Shown here piece after piece: positions 18,431 through 26,435 of a stretch of 64,000 nucleotides of DNA. The notes beneath the pieces are model-generated. The model did not search any database. It saw only the letters and a program-made list of their open reading frames with translations, and was not told the DNA's origin. This DNA is from Enterobacter mori (GTDB taxonomy: Bacteria > Pseudomonadota > Gammaproteobacteria > Enterobacterales > Enterobacteriaceae). Numbering within the stretch: position 1 is the stretch's first letter; each line of letters begins with the position of its first letter. The position numbers and the translations under genes are program-made. The stretch is from assembly GCF_025244905.1 (NCBI RefSeq), contig NZ_CP104285.1:1116001-1180000 (forward strand), written 5' to 3'.

Positions 18431-19675
18431 TTATTTTGCGATAACGCCCGCCAGGGAGCGAATATCGTTCCCGGTTGGCGACTGGTGAATACGCAGGCCA
18501 AATTCATCCACCACTGCAAAAATATGGTCGAAGATGTCGGCCTGAATTTCCTCATATTCTGCCCAGATCACCGTGTTGGTGAAGGCGTATATTTCAATCG
18601 GCAGGCCGTTGGCATCCGGCGCTAACTGGCGCACCATTAGCGTCATATCTTTGCGAATGCGCGGATGGTTGCGCAGATATTCATTCAGGTAGGCGCGGAA
18701 GGTGCCGATATTGGTCATTTTGCGCAGGTTTAATACCGATTCCCCTTCACCGTTCTGCTGATTCCACAGGTTAATCTCCTCATGACGCGCGGCCAGATAA
18801 GGCTTCAGCAGCTTCGCCTGAATCAGCTTTTGCTGCTCCTGCTCGTCAAGAAAATGAATGCTGGTGGTATCGATATTCAGGCTGCGCTTTATGCGTCGAC
18901 CGCCGGAAGCCGACATGCCGCTCCAGTTGATAAAGGCGTCGGAGACCAGCGCCCACGTCGGAATGGTGGTGATGGTGTTATCAAAATTGCGCACTTTTAC
19001 GGTGGTCAGGCCGATGTCCGTCACCGTGCCGTTGGCACCGTACTTCGGCATTTCCAGCCAGTCGCCGAGTTTCAGCATGTCGTTGGCGGAAAGCTGAATG
19101 CCCGCCACCAGTCCGAGTATCGGGTCTTTAAACACCAGCATCAGAACGGCGGCCATGGCACCCAGACCGCTGATCAGAATCGCCGGGGACTGGCCAATCA
19201 GCAGGGAGATAATCAAAATCCCCACCAGAATGGCGCTCACCAGCTTGATGCCCTGGAAAATCCCCTTCAGCGGCAGCTGCGACGCGGTAGCCATTTTCTG
19301 CGACAGATTGAAAATCACGTCCAGCAGCGAGAAGAAGGAGAGCAGGGCATACACCATCACCCACAGCTTCGCGCAGGTGGTGAGCATTTCCGCCGCTTCG
19401 CTGCCTTTTTGCAGCCACAGTACCGCCTGAACGTTGACGATTATCCCCTGGAGGGTAAAGGCCAGACGGTGAAATAATTTATTCTGGGTAATGATCTGCA
19501 GCCACAAATGGCTGCTGGCCTGCGCGCGTTTCTCGAAAGCGCGAAGCACCAGCTTGTGCAGAATAAAATGAACCACGATGGCGGTAAGAAAAATAATACC
19601 AAAGATAATCACTAAAGAGGTGGTGTGATTAATTTCAATCCCTAACTCTTCAACCTGAGCAATTAATTCCTGCAT
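18431..19675 (-). CDS. ybdG: Mechanosensitive channel YbdG (MscM)
   Basis: 414 residues (E. coli 415). About five TM helices at the N-terminus, then the MscS-type pore and beta domain: [39 protein letters not shown] and [20 protein letters not shown]. YbdG is an inner-membrane MscS homologue of miniconductance type that opens under hypo-osmotic stress. Position next to pheP/nfsB matches E. coli. The gene follows the MFS pump gene on the same strand with a 65-bp gap. Confidence 0.95.
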   Translation of the reverse strand: MQELIAQVEELGIEINHTTSLVIIFGIIFLTAIVVHFILHKLVLRAFEKRAQASSHLWLQIITQNKLFHRLAFTLQGIIVNVQAVLWLQKGSEAAEMLTTCAKLWVMVYALLSFFSLLDVIFNLSQKMATASQLPLKGIFQGIKLVSAILVGILIISLLIGQSPAILISGLGAMAAVLMLVFKDPILGLVAGIQLSANDMLKLGDWLEMPKYGANGTVTDIGLTTVKVRNFDNTITTIPTWALVSDAFINWSGMSASGGRRIKRSLNIDTTSIHFLDEQEQQKLIQAKLLKPYLAARHEEINLWNQQNGEGESVLNLRKMTNIGTFRAYLNEYLRNHPRIRKDMTLMVRQLAPDANGLPIEIYAFTNTVIWAEYEEIQADIFDHIFAVVDEFGLRIHQSPTGNDIRSLAGVIAK

Positions 19676-19740
19676 AACGTCTCCTGTATTGATGCAGCCC
19701 CATAATGGCGGCTGCGGATCTATTATGCAAATTCACAGGC

Positions 19741-21177
19741 TTATTTGGCGGCCTGACAGCGCTTCACCACGGCTAAACAGAGGCGATGACGCATGCGCAG
19801 CGTCGCCAGCGCCAGTACCACCATCATGGCGGTTTCTACCGTCAGGAAAACGTTAACCGCCTGAGTGTAATCCCCGTGATGGTTTTGCAGCGCGTGCAGC
19901 AAAATCGCCCCGAAAATGGCCGGGCCCAGCCCCAGCGCAGCCTGTTGAAGGGTACTTAAAATGGCGCTCGCGGCCCCTGCGTCGTCGGGCTGAATATCGC
20001 GCATCCCGATACGATAGAAGCTGTTCACGATCAGCGCCTGCCCGTAGCCGACCAGCCCTGTGGCGGGTGCCAGCGTCAGGGCGGTGTTATCCATTCCCCA
20101 CACCCGGAACGTAACAATCAGCGCCAGCAGACCGGTAATCTGGATCGCAAGACCTGTCAGCAGAATGGTGCTGGTGCTGTAGCGGGCAATCAGGCGCGGC
20201 GCGAACCACGCGGAAATAAAGTAGGTCACGCCCAGTGCGATAAAACTGTTCCCGGACTGCCAGGGTGCCATCCCCAGACCGGTCTGCATGGTCAGCGCCA
20301 TGCAGAACATAAACCCGGACCAGACGCTGAAAAAGAGCAGCGCAATCAATACGCCAAAACGAACGCTGCGAAGCTGCAGCAGACGCGGCGGGATAAGCGG
20401 GTGCGCATCTTCACGCTCTTTTTTACGTGCATTCAGCGCCATCAGCCAGCCCAGCGGTACTATCGCCACCAGTGCGGCCTTCAGCGGCCACGACCAGTGC
20501 CACTGCGGGCCGAGCGCCATCGGGAACAGGAGGCAGCAGAGAATCATCGCCAGCAGCACGGTGCCGGTCCAGTCAATGCGTGACGGGGTATCGCGGCGGG
20601 TTTCCGGCACGTAATGACGGCTCATCGCCAGCACCACCAGACAAATCGGCACGTTGATAAAGAAGGCATTACGCCAGCCCAGCCCGGCGATATCCGCCGA
20701 CACCAGCCAGCCGCCGCCCATCTGGCCGACGATAAACGCAATCCCGCCGATGCCGCCGAACAGGCTAATCGCTTTCGCATGGGCGGTGCCTTTTAGCGTG
20801 ACGTGCAGCGTCGCAAGAATTTGCGGCATGATCAGTGCCGCACCCGCGCCCTGAACGATACGCGCGGCCAGCAGCTGTTCAATGTTCCCTGCCATCCCGC
20901 ACAGCAGCGAGGCCAGGCCAAAGCTCGCTACGCCCCACATAAACAGGCGACGGCGGCCAAGGTTATCCCCCAGCTTGCTGCCGAGCGCCAGGCAGACGGC
21001 GAAGGCCACGCCGTAGAGTGCTACGATCAGCTCCAGTTCGGTCGCCGTGGCGTGTAATGAGTGGGTGATGGAGTCCAGCGCGACGTTGGTGATTGAGGTA
21101 TCAATCAGCGGCAGCATCTGGCCGGTTAACAGCAATATCAGGCCAGCGCGGCCCGGTGAAACAACTGACGTATTCAT
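19741..21177 (-). CDS. MFS drug transporter, DHA2 (14-TM) family
   Basis: 478 residues with about 14 TM segments. Family motifs: TSITNVALDSI in TM1 (motif D1-like), GSKLGDNLGRRRLFMWG (motif A, loop 2-3), RIVQGAGAALIMPQ (motif B), and GGIGGIAFIVGQMGGGWLV (motif C, antiporters). These mark an EmrB/QacA-like proton antiporter of the inner membrane. It is divergent from an XRE/MmyB-type regulator gene with two perfect inverted repeats between them. No HlyD partner is adjacent. The exported substrate is unknown. Confidence 0.92.
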   Translation of the reverse strand: MNTSVVSPGRAGLILLLTGQMLPLIDTSITNVALDSITHSLHATATELELIVALYGVAFAVCLALGSKLGDNLGRRRLFMWGVASFGLASLLCGMAGNIEQLLAARIVQGAGAALIMPQILATLHVTLKGTAHAKAISLFGGIGGIAFIVGQMGGGWLVSADIAGLGWRNAFFINVPICLVVLAMSRHYVPETRRDTPSRIDWTGTVLLAMILCCLLFPMALGPQWHWSWPLKAALVAIVPLGWLMALNARKKEREDAHPLIPPRLLQLRSVRFGVLIALLFFSVWSGFMFCMALTMQTGLGMAPWQSGNSFIALGVTYFISAWFAPRLIARYSTSTILLTGLAIQITGLLALIVTFRVWGMDNTALTLAPATGLVGYGQALIVNSFYRIGMRDIQPDDAGAASAILSTLQQAALGLGPAIFGAILLHALQNHHGDYTQAVNVFLTVETAMMVVLALATLRMRHRLCLAVVKRCQAAK

Positions 21178-21200
21178 GGGATCTCCATTGCGTCATTCAA

Positions 21201-21226
21201 CAGATGGTCGTAGCATCAACCATCTG
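21201..21226. promoter_or_regulatory. Inverted repeat A between MFS and XRE genes
   Basis: CAGATGGT-N10-ACCATCTG, perfect 8-bp arms. It lies 24 bp upstream of the MFS start on its promoter side and is probably an operator for the divergent XRE regulator. Confidence 0.65.
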
Positions 21227-21234
21227 ATAAACGG

Positions 21235-21260
21235 GTACCAGTTCTTGCTTATACTGGTAC
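21235..21260. promoter_or_regulatory. Inverted repeat B between MFS and XRE genes
   Basis: GTACCAGT-N10-ACTGGTAC, perfect 8-bp arms, followed directly by another TGGTAC. Same arm length and spacer as repeat A; 24 bp before the regulator start. Confidence 0.65.
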
Positions 21261-21284
21261 TGGTACTACCATGCAGGGGGATTT

Positions 21285-22154
21285 ATGGCCTTGATGTCTG
21301 AACCCGTCGTCTCACTTCAGGATGACACGCGAAAACAGCTGGGGGCATTTTTACGCGCGCGGCGCGAAAGCCTCGATCCGCAGCGTCTCGGCCTGCCGCG
21401 CAGCGGTCGCCGCCGCACGCCGGGTCTGCGCCGTGAAGAGGTGGCGATGCTGGCTGACGTAGGCGTGACCTGGTACACCTGGCTTGAGCAGGGCAGGGAC
21501 GTCAACCCGTCGAGCGCCGTGATGGCAGCCGTGGCTAAAGCGCTGCAGTGCACCCCGACCGAAGCCCGACACGTTTTCGTGCTCGCCGGTTTGCCGCCGG
21601 GCGAAGCACCGCAGGCCGTCTGCTGCGAGGGCATCAGCGAAGGCACGCGCCGCCTGCTCGATACCCTGCTGCCAAAACCTGCCAGCATCCAGAAGCCCAA
21701 CTTCGACATCGTGGCGTGGAACGACAGCTTCGGTCATCTGATGGGGGTGGATTTCAATGCAATCCCGCCGGAAGACCGCAACTGTATTTATCTGTTCCTC
21801 ACCCATCCGGCTTGGCGCGCGCGGCTCGGCAAACGTGACGACGTGCTGCCGATTTTCGTCTCCTACTTCCGCGCGGCAATGGCGGAGCACCGGGGAGATC
21901 CGCTCTGGGAAGCGAAGCTGGCGCGCTTCTTTGCGGTGTCCGAAGAGTTCAAAACCCTGTGGCACCAGCGCAACGACGTGCGCGGCGTGGAGAACCAGCT
22001 CAAGCTGTTTACCCATCCCGAACTGGGGGATTTTACGCTGCAGCAAATGTACTGGTACTCCGCGCCGCGAAACGGCTCGCGACTGTTGGTCTATTTACCG
22101 GTAGATGGGGCCGGGGAGCGGGCGATGGAATGGCTGGCGGAACAGGGTAAATAG
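21285..22154 (+). CDS. XRE-family regulator with MmyB-like ligand-binding domain
   Basis: 289 residues. N-terminal helix-turn-helix at about residues 10-80 with the hallmark RRTPGLRREEVAMLADVGVTWYTWLEQGRD. The C-terminal MmyB/MLTR-type domain (about 105-270) has PNFDIVAWNDSFGHLMG, the FLTHPAWR region and the terminal LLVYLPVDGAGERAM. This family binds small hydrophobic ligands and typically represses a neighbouring oxidoreductase or transporter gene. Here the divergent MFS pump is the likely target, through the inverted repeats at 21201 and 21235. Confidence 0.92.
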   Translation: MALMSEPVVSLQDDTRKQLGAFLRARRESLDPQRLGLPRSGRRRTPGLRREEVAMLADVGVTWYTWLEQGRDVNPSSAVMAAVAKALQCTPTEARHVFVLAGLPPGEAPQAVCCEGISEGTRRLLDTLLPKPASIQKPNFDIVAWNDSFGHLMGVDFNAIPPEDRNCIYLFLTHPAWRARLGKRDDVLPIFVSYFRAAMAEHRGDPLWEAKLARFFAVSEEFKTLWHQRNDVRGVENQLKLFTHPELGDFTLQQMYWYSAPRNGSRLLVYLPVDGAGERAMEWLAEQGK

Positions 22155-22305
22155 TTTTTTGCGAGGGGCTTTCAGGGAATTAGAGCCGAATCTGCTAAGG
22201 GGAGGAGGCAGGTGTAAGGTGGCGTTTAACGTAAACCAGCCGACTGAATCGACATCATTTCGATGAGGTGTTAAGTCGTCTATACTCACGCCATGAGAAA
22301 CCACC

Positions 22306-22908
22306 ATGTCGCCACTGATGATTGATTCCGCAGATTTTAGCCAAAAATTAGGCCTTATCTCCCGAAACGTCGAACATACTGAAGCGTTTCTTGCTCGAGG
22401 CACGGTGGATTTTCATCTGCCCGGATTTATGCTGCCTGTGGGATATCGCCTGTTAAAATCGCGCTACGGCGATGAATACCGCCTCGTAACCACCGACGAC
22501 GGAAAACCTTATACGGCGTATGCGGTAAAGTTGAAATTCCATAAGGAAATCACATTTCCCCATGGGGCTGCGACACAGATTATGGTCTGGCGTACACCGC
22601 GCGCTGTCCATCAGCGAGTGATCGGTGGATTACCACAGTCCTTTTTTCAATGGGTGTTAAGCGAGTACGATATTGTTGTGTCTGACAGCGAACAAACCGG
22701 AGACGGACAGCGGTTTTGGTTACGTATGATCGACTGGGCGTTCAGCATGAATTATCGGATAAGCGTGGCGGACGGTACGGTAGGTGAAGAGTGGCACTTA
22801 ACACCGGTGAGTTCATACGCCGAGTTGGAAGAGCGCTGGATTGCGTTTGCCTGGGGATACGATCGTGATGTGCATCCGCATCGCAGGTTAGTCATCAGTA
22901 AAGCGTAA
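22306..22908 (+). CDS. Uncharacterised 200-residue protein
   Basis: I do not recognise a family. The protein is soluble, without signal peptide or TM helix, with mixed alpha/beta composition, many aromatic residues (FWLRMIDWAFSMNYR, EERWIAFAWGYDRD) and a basic C-terminus (HPHRRLVI). Codon use is more AT-rich than flanking backbone genes, suggesting recent acquisition. It stands alone, with its own promoter region and a strong terminator, between the XRE regulator and nfsB, where E. coli has no gene. Start ATG 22306 has no strong Shine-Dalgarno; an internal Met at 22318 is possible. Confidence 0.65.
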   Translation: MSPLMIDSADFSQKLGLISRNVEHTEAFLARGTVDFHLPGFMLPVGYRLLKSRYGDEYRLVTTDDGKPYTAYAVKLKFHKEITFPHGAATQIMVWRTPRAVHQRVIGGLPQSFFQWVLSEYDIVVSDSEQTGDGQRFWLRMIDWAFSMNYRISVADGTVGEEWHLTPVSSYAELEERWIAFAWGYDRDVHPHRRLVISKA

Positions 22909-22934
22909 CGGGCCGCACAGAGCGGCCCGTTTTG
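22908..22934 (+). terminator. Terminator between the unknown gene and nfsB
   Basis: ACGGGCCGC-ACAGA-GCGGCCCGT perfect 9-bp stem followed by TTTG. The two genes converge here, so it may serve both. Confidence 0.8.
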
Positions 22935-22935
22935 A

Positions 22936-23589
22936 TCAGCACTCAGTCACAATCGTGCTCAGCGGCAGGCGAGATTTTGGCAGCGTGGCGTTGAAATCTT
23001 CCACGCTGTGATGCCCAACCGGCACCACCACCAGGCTGGTGAAGCCTTTTTCTTTCAGACCAAACTCTTCGTCAAGGATCGCAGCGTCAAAGCCTTCAAT
23101 CGGCACCGCGTCAAGACCCAACGCGCCCACGCCCAGCAGGAAGTTACCGACGTTCAGGTAAACCTGTTTCGCCATCCACTGGTCATCGTCTTTCAGATCC
23201 ACGCGGTGCATGTCGGCAAAATAGCAGCGGCCTTTGTGGTTCGCGGCTTTGGCTTCTGGCGTGGCGAAACGGCCGTCAGCCTCTTCCTGATCGACAACGC
23301 GCTCCAGCCACGCATCGTCCATCGCGGTTTTCGCGCAGAACACCACCACGTGAGAAGCATCCAGCATTTTACGTTCGTTGAACACGTAGGTACCCGCGGC
23401 AGATTTCGCCACGCGCGCTTTGCCTTCCTCAGTGCTGGCAACAATAAAGTGCCACGGCTGGGAGTTGGTGCTGGATGGGCTGTACTGCAGCAGGGTTTTG
23501 ATTTTTTCCGCTTCTTCAGCGGTCAGTTTTTTAGCTGGGTCGAACGCCTTGGTCGAGTGGCGTTTCAGGGCGACAGAAATGATATCCAT
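22936..23589 (-). CDS. nfsB: Oxygen-insensitive NAD(P)H nitroreductase NfsB
   Basis: 217 residues from ATG 23589 (CAGGAG upstream); the longer open frame up to 23709 is rejected because E. coli NfsB starts [20 protein letters not shown]-binding nitroreductase fold: [43 protein letters not shown] and [15 protein letters not shown]. It is a dimeric cytoplasmic flavoenzyme that reduces nitroaromatics (for example nitrofurans) and quinones by two-electron steps. It is adjacent to ybdF and the ramR/ramA locus, as in Salmonella. Confidence 0.97.
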   Translation of the reverse strand: MDIISVALKRHSTKAFDPAKKLTAEEAEKIKTLLQYSPSSTNSQPWHFIVASTEEGKARVAKSAAGTYVFNERKMLDASHVVVFCAKTAMDDAWLERVVDQEEADGRFATPEAKAANHKGRCYFADMHRVDLKDDDQWMAKQVYLNVGNFLLGVGALGLDAVPIEGFDAAILDEEFGLKEKGFTSLVVVPVGHHSVEDFNATLPKSRLPLSTIVTEC

Positions 23590-23709
23590 AACAACTCCTG
23601 GTAATAAAATTCGCCCATGCGCGGGCGCGAAAGGAAAGCAGATTACCGCGCGAAGCGGGAAAAGATAAGGGCGATTCGAGCGCTTAATCTGTTCGGCTGA
23701 GCCGAACAA

Positions 23710-24078
23710 TCAGGCCGGACGTATCCATTTTTGATCTTTTTTCGGCAGCTTATCGACCACCAGATTCCAGGAATCATTAATGAGGTCGGTAACCAGTTCC
23801 GGCGTCACGTCGTCAGTGCCGTAAAGGGAAATCCAGTGCTTTTTACTCAGATGGTAGCCTGGTTCTATCCCGCGATAGATCTGTTGATTTAACAGGGATT
23901 TCTCCGGGTCTGATTTAAGGCTGACGTGCGGCCGCCAGTGTGCGACGGCCATAATCATGAAAATCTTTCCGCCCACTTTAAACACGTCATACTCCGGCCC
24001 AAACGGCCAGCAGTGTTCGGTGAAAGGCATCTCCAGCGCCACGCGTTTTGCGTGCTCCTGCAAGAATTTACTGTCCAT
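23710..24078 (-). CDS. ybdF: YbdF, MmcQ/YjbR (DUF419) family protein
   Basis: 122 residues from ATG 24078, giving a match to E. coli YbdF over its whole length. Motifs: [46 protein letters not shown] and [17 protein letters not shown]. The family has a CyaY-like fold with presumed DNA-binding or MmcQ-like function; the real role is not established. The start lies inside the 3' end of ramR (11-nt overlap), so the two are translationally coupled and ybdF should be under RamR autoregulation. Confidence 0.9.
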   Translation of the reverse strand: MDSKFLQEHAKRVALEMPFTEHCWPFGPEYDVFKVGGKIFMIMAVAHWRPHVSLKSDPEKSLLNQQIYRGIEPGYHLSKKHWISLYGTDDVTPELVTDLINDSWNLVVDKLPKKDQKWIRPA

Positions 24079-24658
24079 CGCTATCCTCCTGAGCCAGCCC
24101 GCGCCACATGGCCTCAAAACCCAGCGCTTTAAAATCGACGGCGCGTGACGGATCGCGGGTGGCAAACTCCATGGTGGTTTCGGCCAGCGATAAGAAAAGT
24201 GCATCGCCAAACGTTTTAAATTCATCCGACATAAACACCGGGCGTACCGAGCGGCGACAAAGCTCATGGAGTTCCGGGAACATCTCTTTCACCGCCTGTT
24301 CCGTTTCGGCGCTCAGCTTTTCACTGACGCCAATCTGGCGGATAGCCGCATGAGCAACCGGGTTACGAATACCCCAGTCCACGTAGCTGTTCCAGATATT
24401 GCGGGTATGTTCTTTTGGCAGGGTGATCCTGCGATCCAGATTCGCCAGCATGGTCTGGCAGAGATCCTGCTTCAGATGCAGGTAGAGGGCATTCAGCAGA
24501 TCGTCTTTGGTAGCAAAGTAGCGAAACAGGGTGCCTTCGGCGACGCCCGCATTACGGGCAATGAGCGCGGTTGAGGCAGCAATCCCCGACTGCGCAAACG
24601 CAGCGGTTGCTGCTTCCAGTAAGGCCTGTTTTTTATCTTCACTCTTCGGACGTGCCAC
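24068..24658 (-). CDS. ramR: TetR-family repressor RamR
   Basis: 196 residues. N-terminal TetR HTH with [40 protein letters not shown], and a C-terminal ligand domain with [29 protein letters not shown]. RamR represses romA/ramA, and bile acids, dyes and drugs release it. Mutations in ramR are a common cause of efflux-mediated multidrug resistance in Enterobacter, Klebsiella and Salmonella. This copy looks intact. It is divergent from romA, with the expected operator in between. Confidence 0.94.
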   Translation of the reverse strand: MARPKSEDKKQALLEAATAAFAQSGIAASTALIARNAGVAEGTLFRYFATKDDLLNALYLHLKQDLCQTMLANLDRRITLPKEHTRNIWNSYVDWGIRNPVAHAAIRQIGVSEKLSAETEQAVKEMFPELHELCRRSVRPVFMSDEFKTFGDALFLSLAETTMEFATRDPSRAVDFKALGFEAMWRGLAQEDSDGQ

Positions 24659-24775
24659 TCAATTCTCCCCCTTGTCAATTGTAAAAAAACGTATTGAAGC
24701 ATGCGGTTCATACCGCTGCAACGCGGAATGTCAAAGATCGAAAACGTCTTGACGATATATCCATCATATCTAATA

Positions 24776-24795
24776 ATGAGTGCTTACTCACTCAT
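24776..24795. promoter_or_regulatory. RamR operator
   Basis: ATGAGTG-N6-CACTCAT perfect palindrome between ramR and romA. This matches the known RamR-binding palindrome upstream of ramA in Salmonella and Klebsiella. It appears unmutated. Confidence 0.9.
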
Positions 24796-24849
24796 AATCA
24801 AGTTTAACCCGCGTAAACCATCGGATGGGGCGCGTTTTCGGGTCAGGAT

Positions 24850-25953
24850 ATGAAAAAGCCTCTATTCATCTGCGTGGTGTTTGTCATGATTATTGCTTCA
24901 GCTGCCAGTTTGCCTTTTGTTCTGAATGCCGGATTCGGCCAGCCTCCGCAAGGGGCACAGCTCTCCGAAGTGGAAGCCTCCCCGCAGTATCGCGACGGGA
25001 AGTTCCACAATACGCTGCCGACGCCGGGTTATAACGGCGACAAAAACATGCTGGTCGCGACGTGGGATTTTCTGACCAAAAAAACCGAAAACGCACGACC
25101 GGCGCAGCCGCTGCCGCTGGTGAAAACCGACCTTACCAGCCTGCCGCTTGAGCAGGACACCCTGGTGTGGCTCGGCCACTCCTCCTGGTATATGCAGCTG
25201 GCGGGAAAACGCATCCTGATCGATCCGGTCCTCGGTAACTACGCCGCGCCGTTCTCGTTCCTTAACAAAGCGTTTGCGGGGGAGTACCCCTGGCGTGCGG
25301 AGAGCATGCCGGAGATTGACCTGCTGATTATCTCCCACGATCACTACGATCATCTGGATTACGCCACCATCAAGGCGGTAATGCCGAAAGTGAAGCGCGT
25401 GGTCACGCCGCTCGGCGTGGGCTCACACCTGCGCTACTGGGGGATGGATCCGCAAATCATCGACGAGCGCGACTGGAACCAGTCGGTGCGCATCAGCGAT
25501 GAATTGACGGTGCATGTTCTTCCGGCGCGTCACTTCTCCGGGCGCGGCATCAAGCGCGACCAGACCTTGTGGGGCAGCTTTATGTTCGTCACGCCAGAGC
25601 AGAAGGTTTATTACAGCGGGGATTCCGGCTACGGCCCGCACTTTAAGGCCATCGGCGAGCAGTTTGGCGAGGTGGATTTAGCCATCATGGAAAACGGCCA
25701 GTACGATCAGGACTGGAAGTACATCCACATGCTGCCGGATGAAACAGCGCAGGCCTCGGCGGATCTCAACGCCAAAGCGGTGGTGCCGGGGCACAACGGG
25801 CGCTTTGTCCTGGCGAAACACACGTGGAACGACCCGTTGATCCAGCTGGCGCGAGCCAGCAAGGACAAAAATTATCGGCTGCTGACGCCGGAACTGGGTG
25901 AGCCCGTGCGGGTGAGTGATACCACTCAGACATTTCGCGAGTGGTGGGAATAA
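24850..25953 (+). CDS. romA: RomA, metallo-beta-lactamase-fold hydrolase
   Basis: 367 residues. N-terminal signal anchor at residues 5-24, then an MBL-fold domain of the NAPE-PLD-like group: LVWLGHSSWYMQLAGKRILIDPVL, the metal motif HDHYDHLD (163-170), further ligands in PARHFSGRG and YSGDSGYGPHF, and VVPGHNGRF. It is the romA product known upstream of ramA in Enterobacter and Klebsiella, linked to changes in outer-membrane protein expression and resistance. Catalytic substrate unknown. It forms an operon with ramA (32-bp gap) controlled by RamR. Confidence 0.92.
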   Translation: MKKPLFICVVFVMIIASAASLPFVLNAGFGQPPQGAQLSEVEASPQYRDGKFHNTLPTPGYNGDKNMLVATWDFLTKKTENARPAQPLPLVKTDLTSLPLEQDTLVWLGHSSWYMQLAGKRILIDPVLGNYAAPFSFLNKAFAGEYPWRAESMPEIDLLIISHDHYDHLDYATIKAVMPKVKRVVTPLGVGSHLRYWGMDPQIIDERDWNQSVRISDELTVHVLPARHFSGRGIKRDQTLWGSFMFVTPEQKVYYSGDSGYGPHFKAIGEQFGEVDLAIMENGQYDQDWKYIHMLPDETAQASADLNAKAVVPGHNGRFVLAKHTWNDPLIQLARASKDKNYRLLTPELGEPVRVSDTTQTFREWWE

Positions 25954-25985
25954 TGTTTAAGCGAGAAGCAGAGGGGGAGAGCAGC

Positions 25986-26327
25986 ATGACGATTTCCGCT
26001 CAGGTCATTGATACGATTGTTGAATGGATCGATGACAACCTACACCAGCCGTTACGTATCGAAGAGATCGCCCGCCACGCGGGATATTCGAAGTGGCACC
26101 TGCAGCGGCTGTTTATGCAATACAAAGGGGAGAGCCTCGGGCGCTACATTCGCGAGCGTAAGCTGCTGCTGGCGGCGCGCGACCTGCGTGAATCGGACGC
26201 TCGCGTGTACGATATCTGCCTGCGCTACGGGTTTGACTCGCAGCAGACGTTTACCCGCATCTTCACACGTACGTTCAACCAGCCGCCGGGTGCGTATCGT
26301 AAAGAGAATCACAGTAGGGCGCACTGA
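25986..26327 (+). CDS. ramA: AraC-family activator RamA
   Basis: 113 residues from ATG 25986 (GGGGGAGAG upstream); the longer frame from 25941 overlaps romA and is rejected. The two HTH motifs of the MarA/SoxS/Rob group are complete: IEEIARHAGYSKWHLQRLF and VYDICLRYGFDSQQTFTRIFTRTF, followed by QPPGAYRKE. RamA binds mar/rox boxes, activates acrAB and tolC and lowers porin levels, giving multidrug tolerance. It is controlled by RamR. A palindromic repeat follows the gene. Confidence 0.97.
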   Translation: MTISAQVIDTIVEWIDDNLHQPLRIEEIARHAGYSKWHLQRLFMQYKGESLGRYIRERKLLLAARDLRESDARVYDICLRYGFDSQQTFTRIFTRTFNQPPGAYRKENHSRAH

Positions 26328-26334
26328 ATGACAT

Positions 26335-26418
26335 CCCCCCTCACCCCGGCCCTCTCCCCAAAGGGGCGAGGGTGTAATCGTCCCCTCTCCCCTTTGGGGA
26401 GAGGGTTAGGGTGAGGGG
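26335..26418. repeat. 82-bp palindromic intergenic repeat, copy 1
   Basis: CCCCTCACCCCGGCCCTCTC... through a 10-bp linker to ...GAGAGGGTTAGGGTGAGGGG. It is nearly identical to the reverse complement of the copy at 33711-33794, differing mainly in the linker. It sits between ramA and the convergent receptor gene and may also act as a transcription barrier. Confidence 0.85.
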
Positions 26419-26435
26419 ATCAGACCGCACCATGC

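Noticed and set aside
18425..18436. Possible overlap of the LacI gene and ybdG
   Set aside because: The two convergent stop codons abut without overlapping; tight packing alone is not evidence of a special element.
23590..23709. N-terminal extension of NfsB
   Set aside because: The 40 extra codons have no signal-peptide logic, and the ATG at 23589 has a good ribosome site and matches E. coli NfsB.
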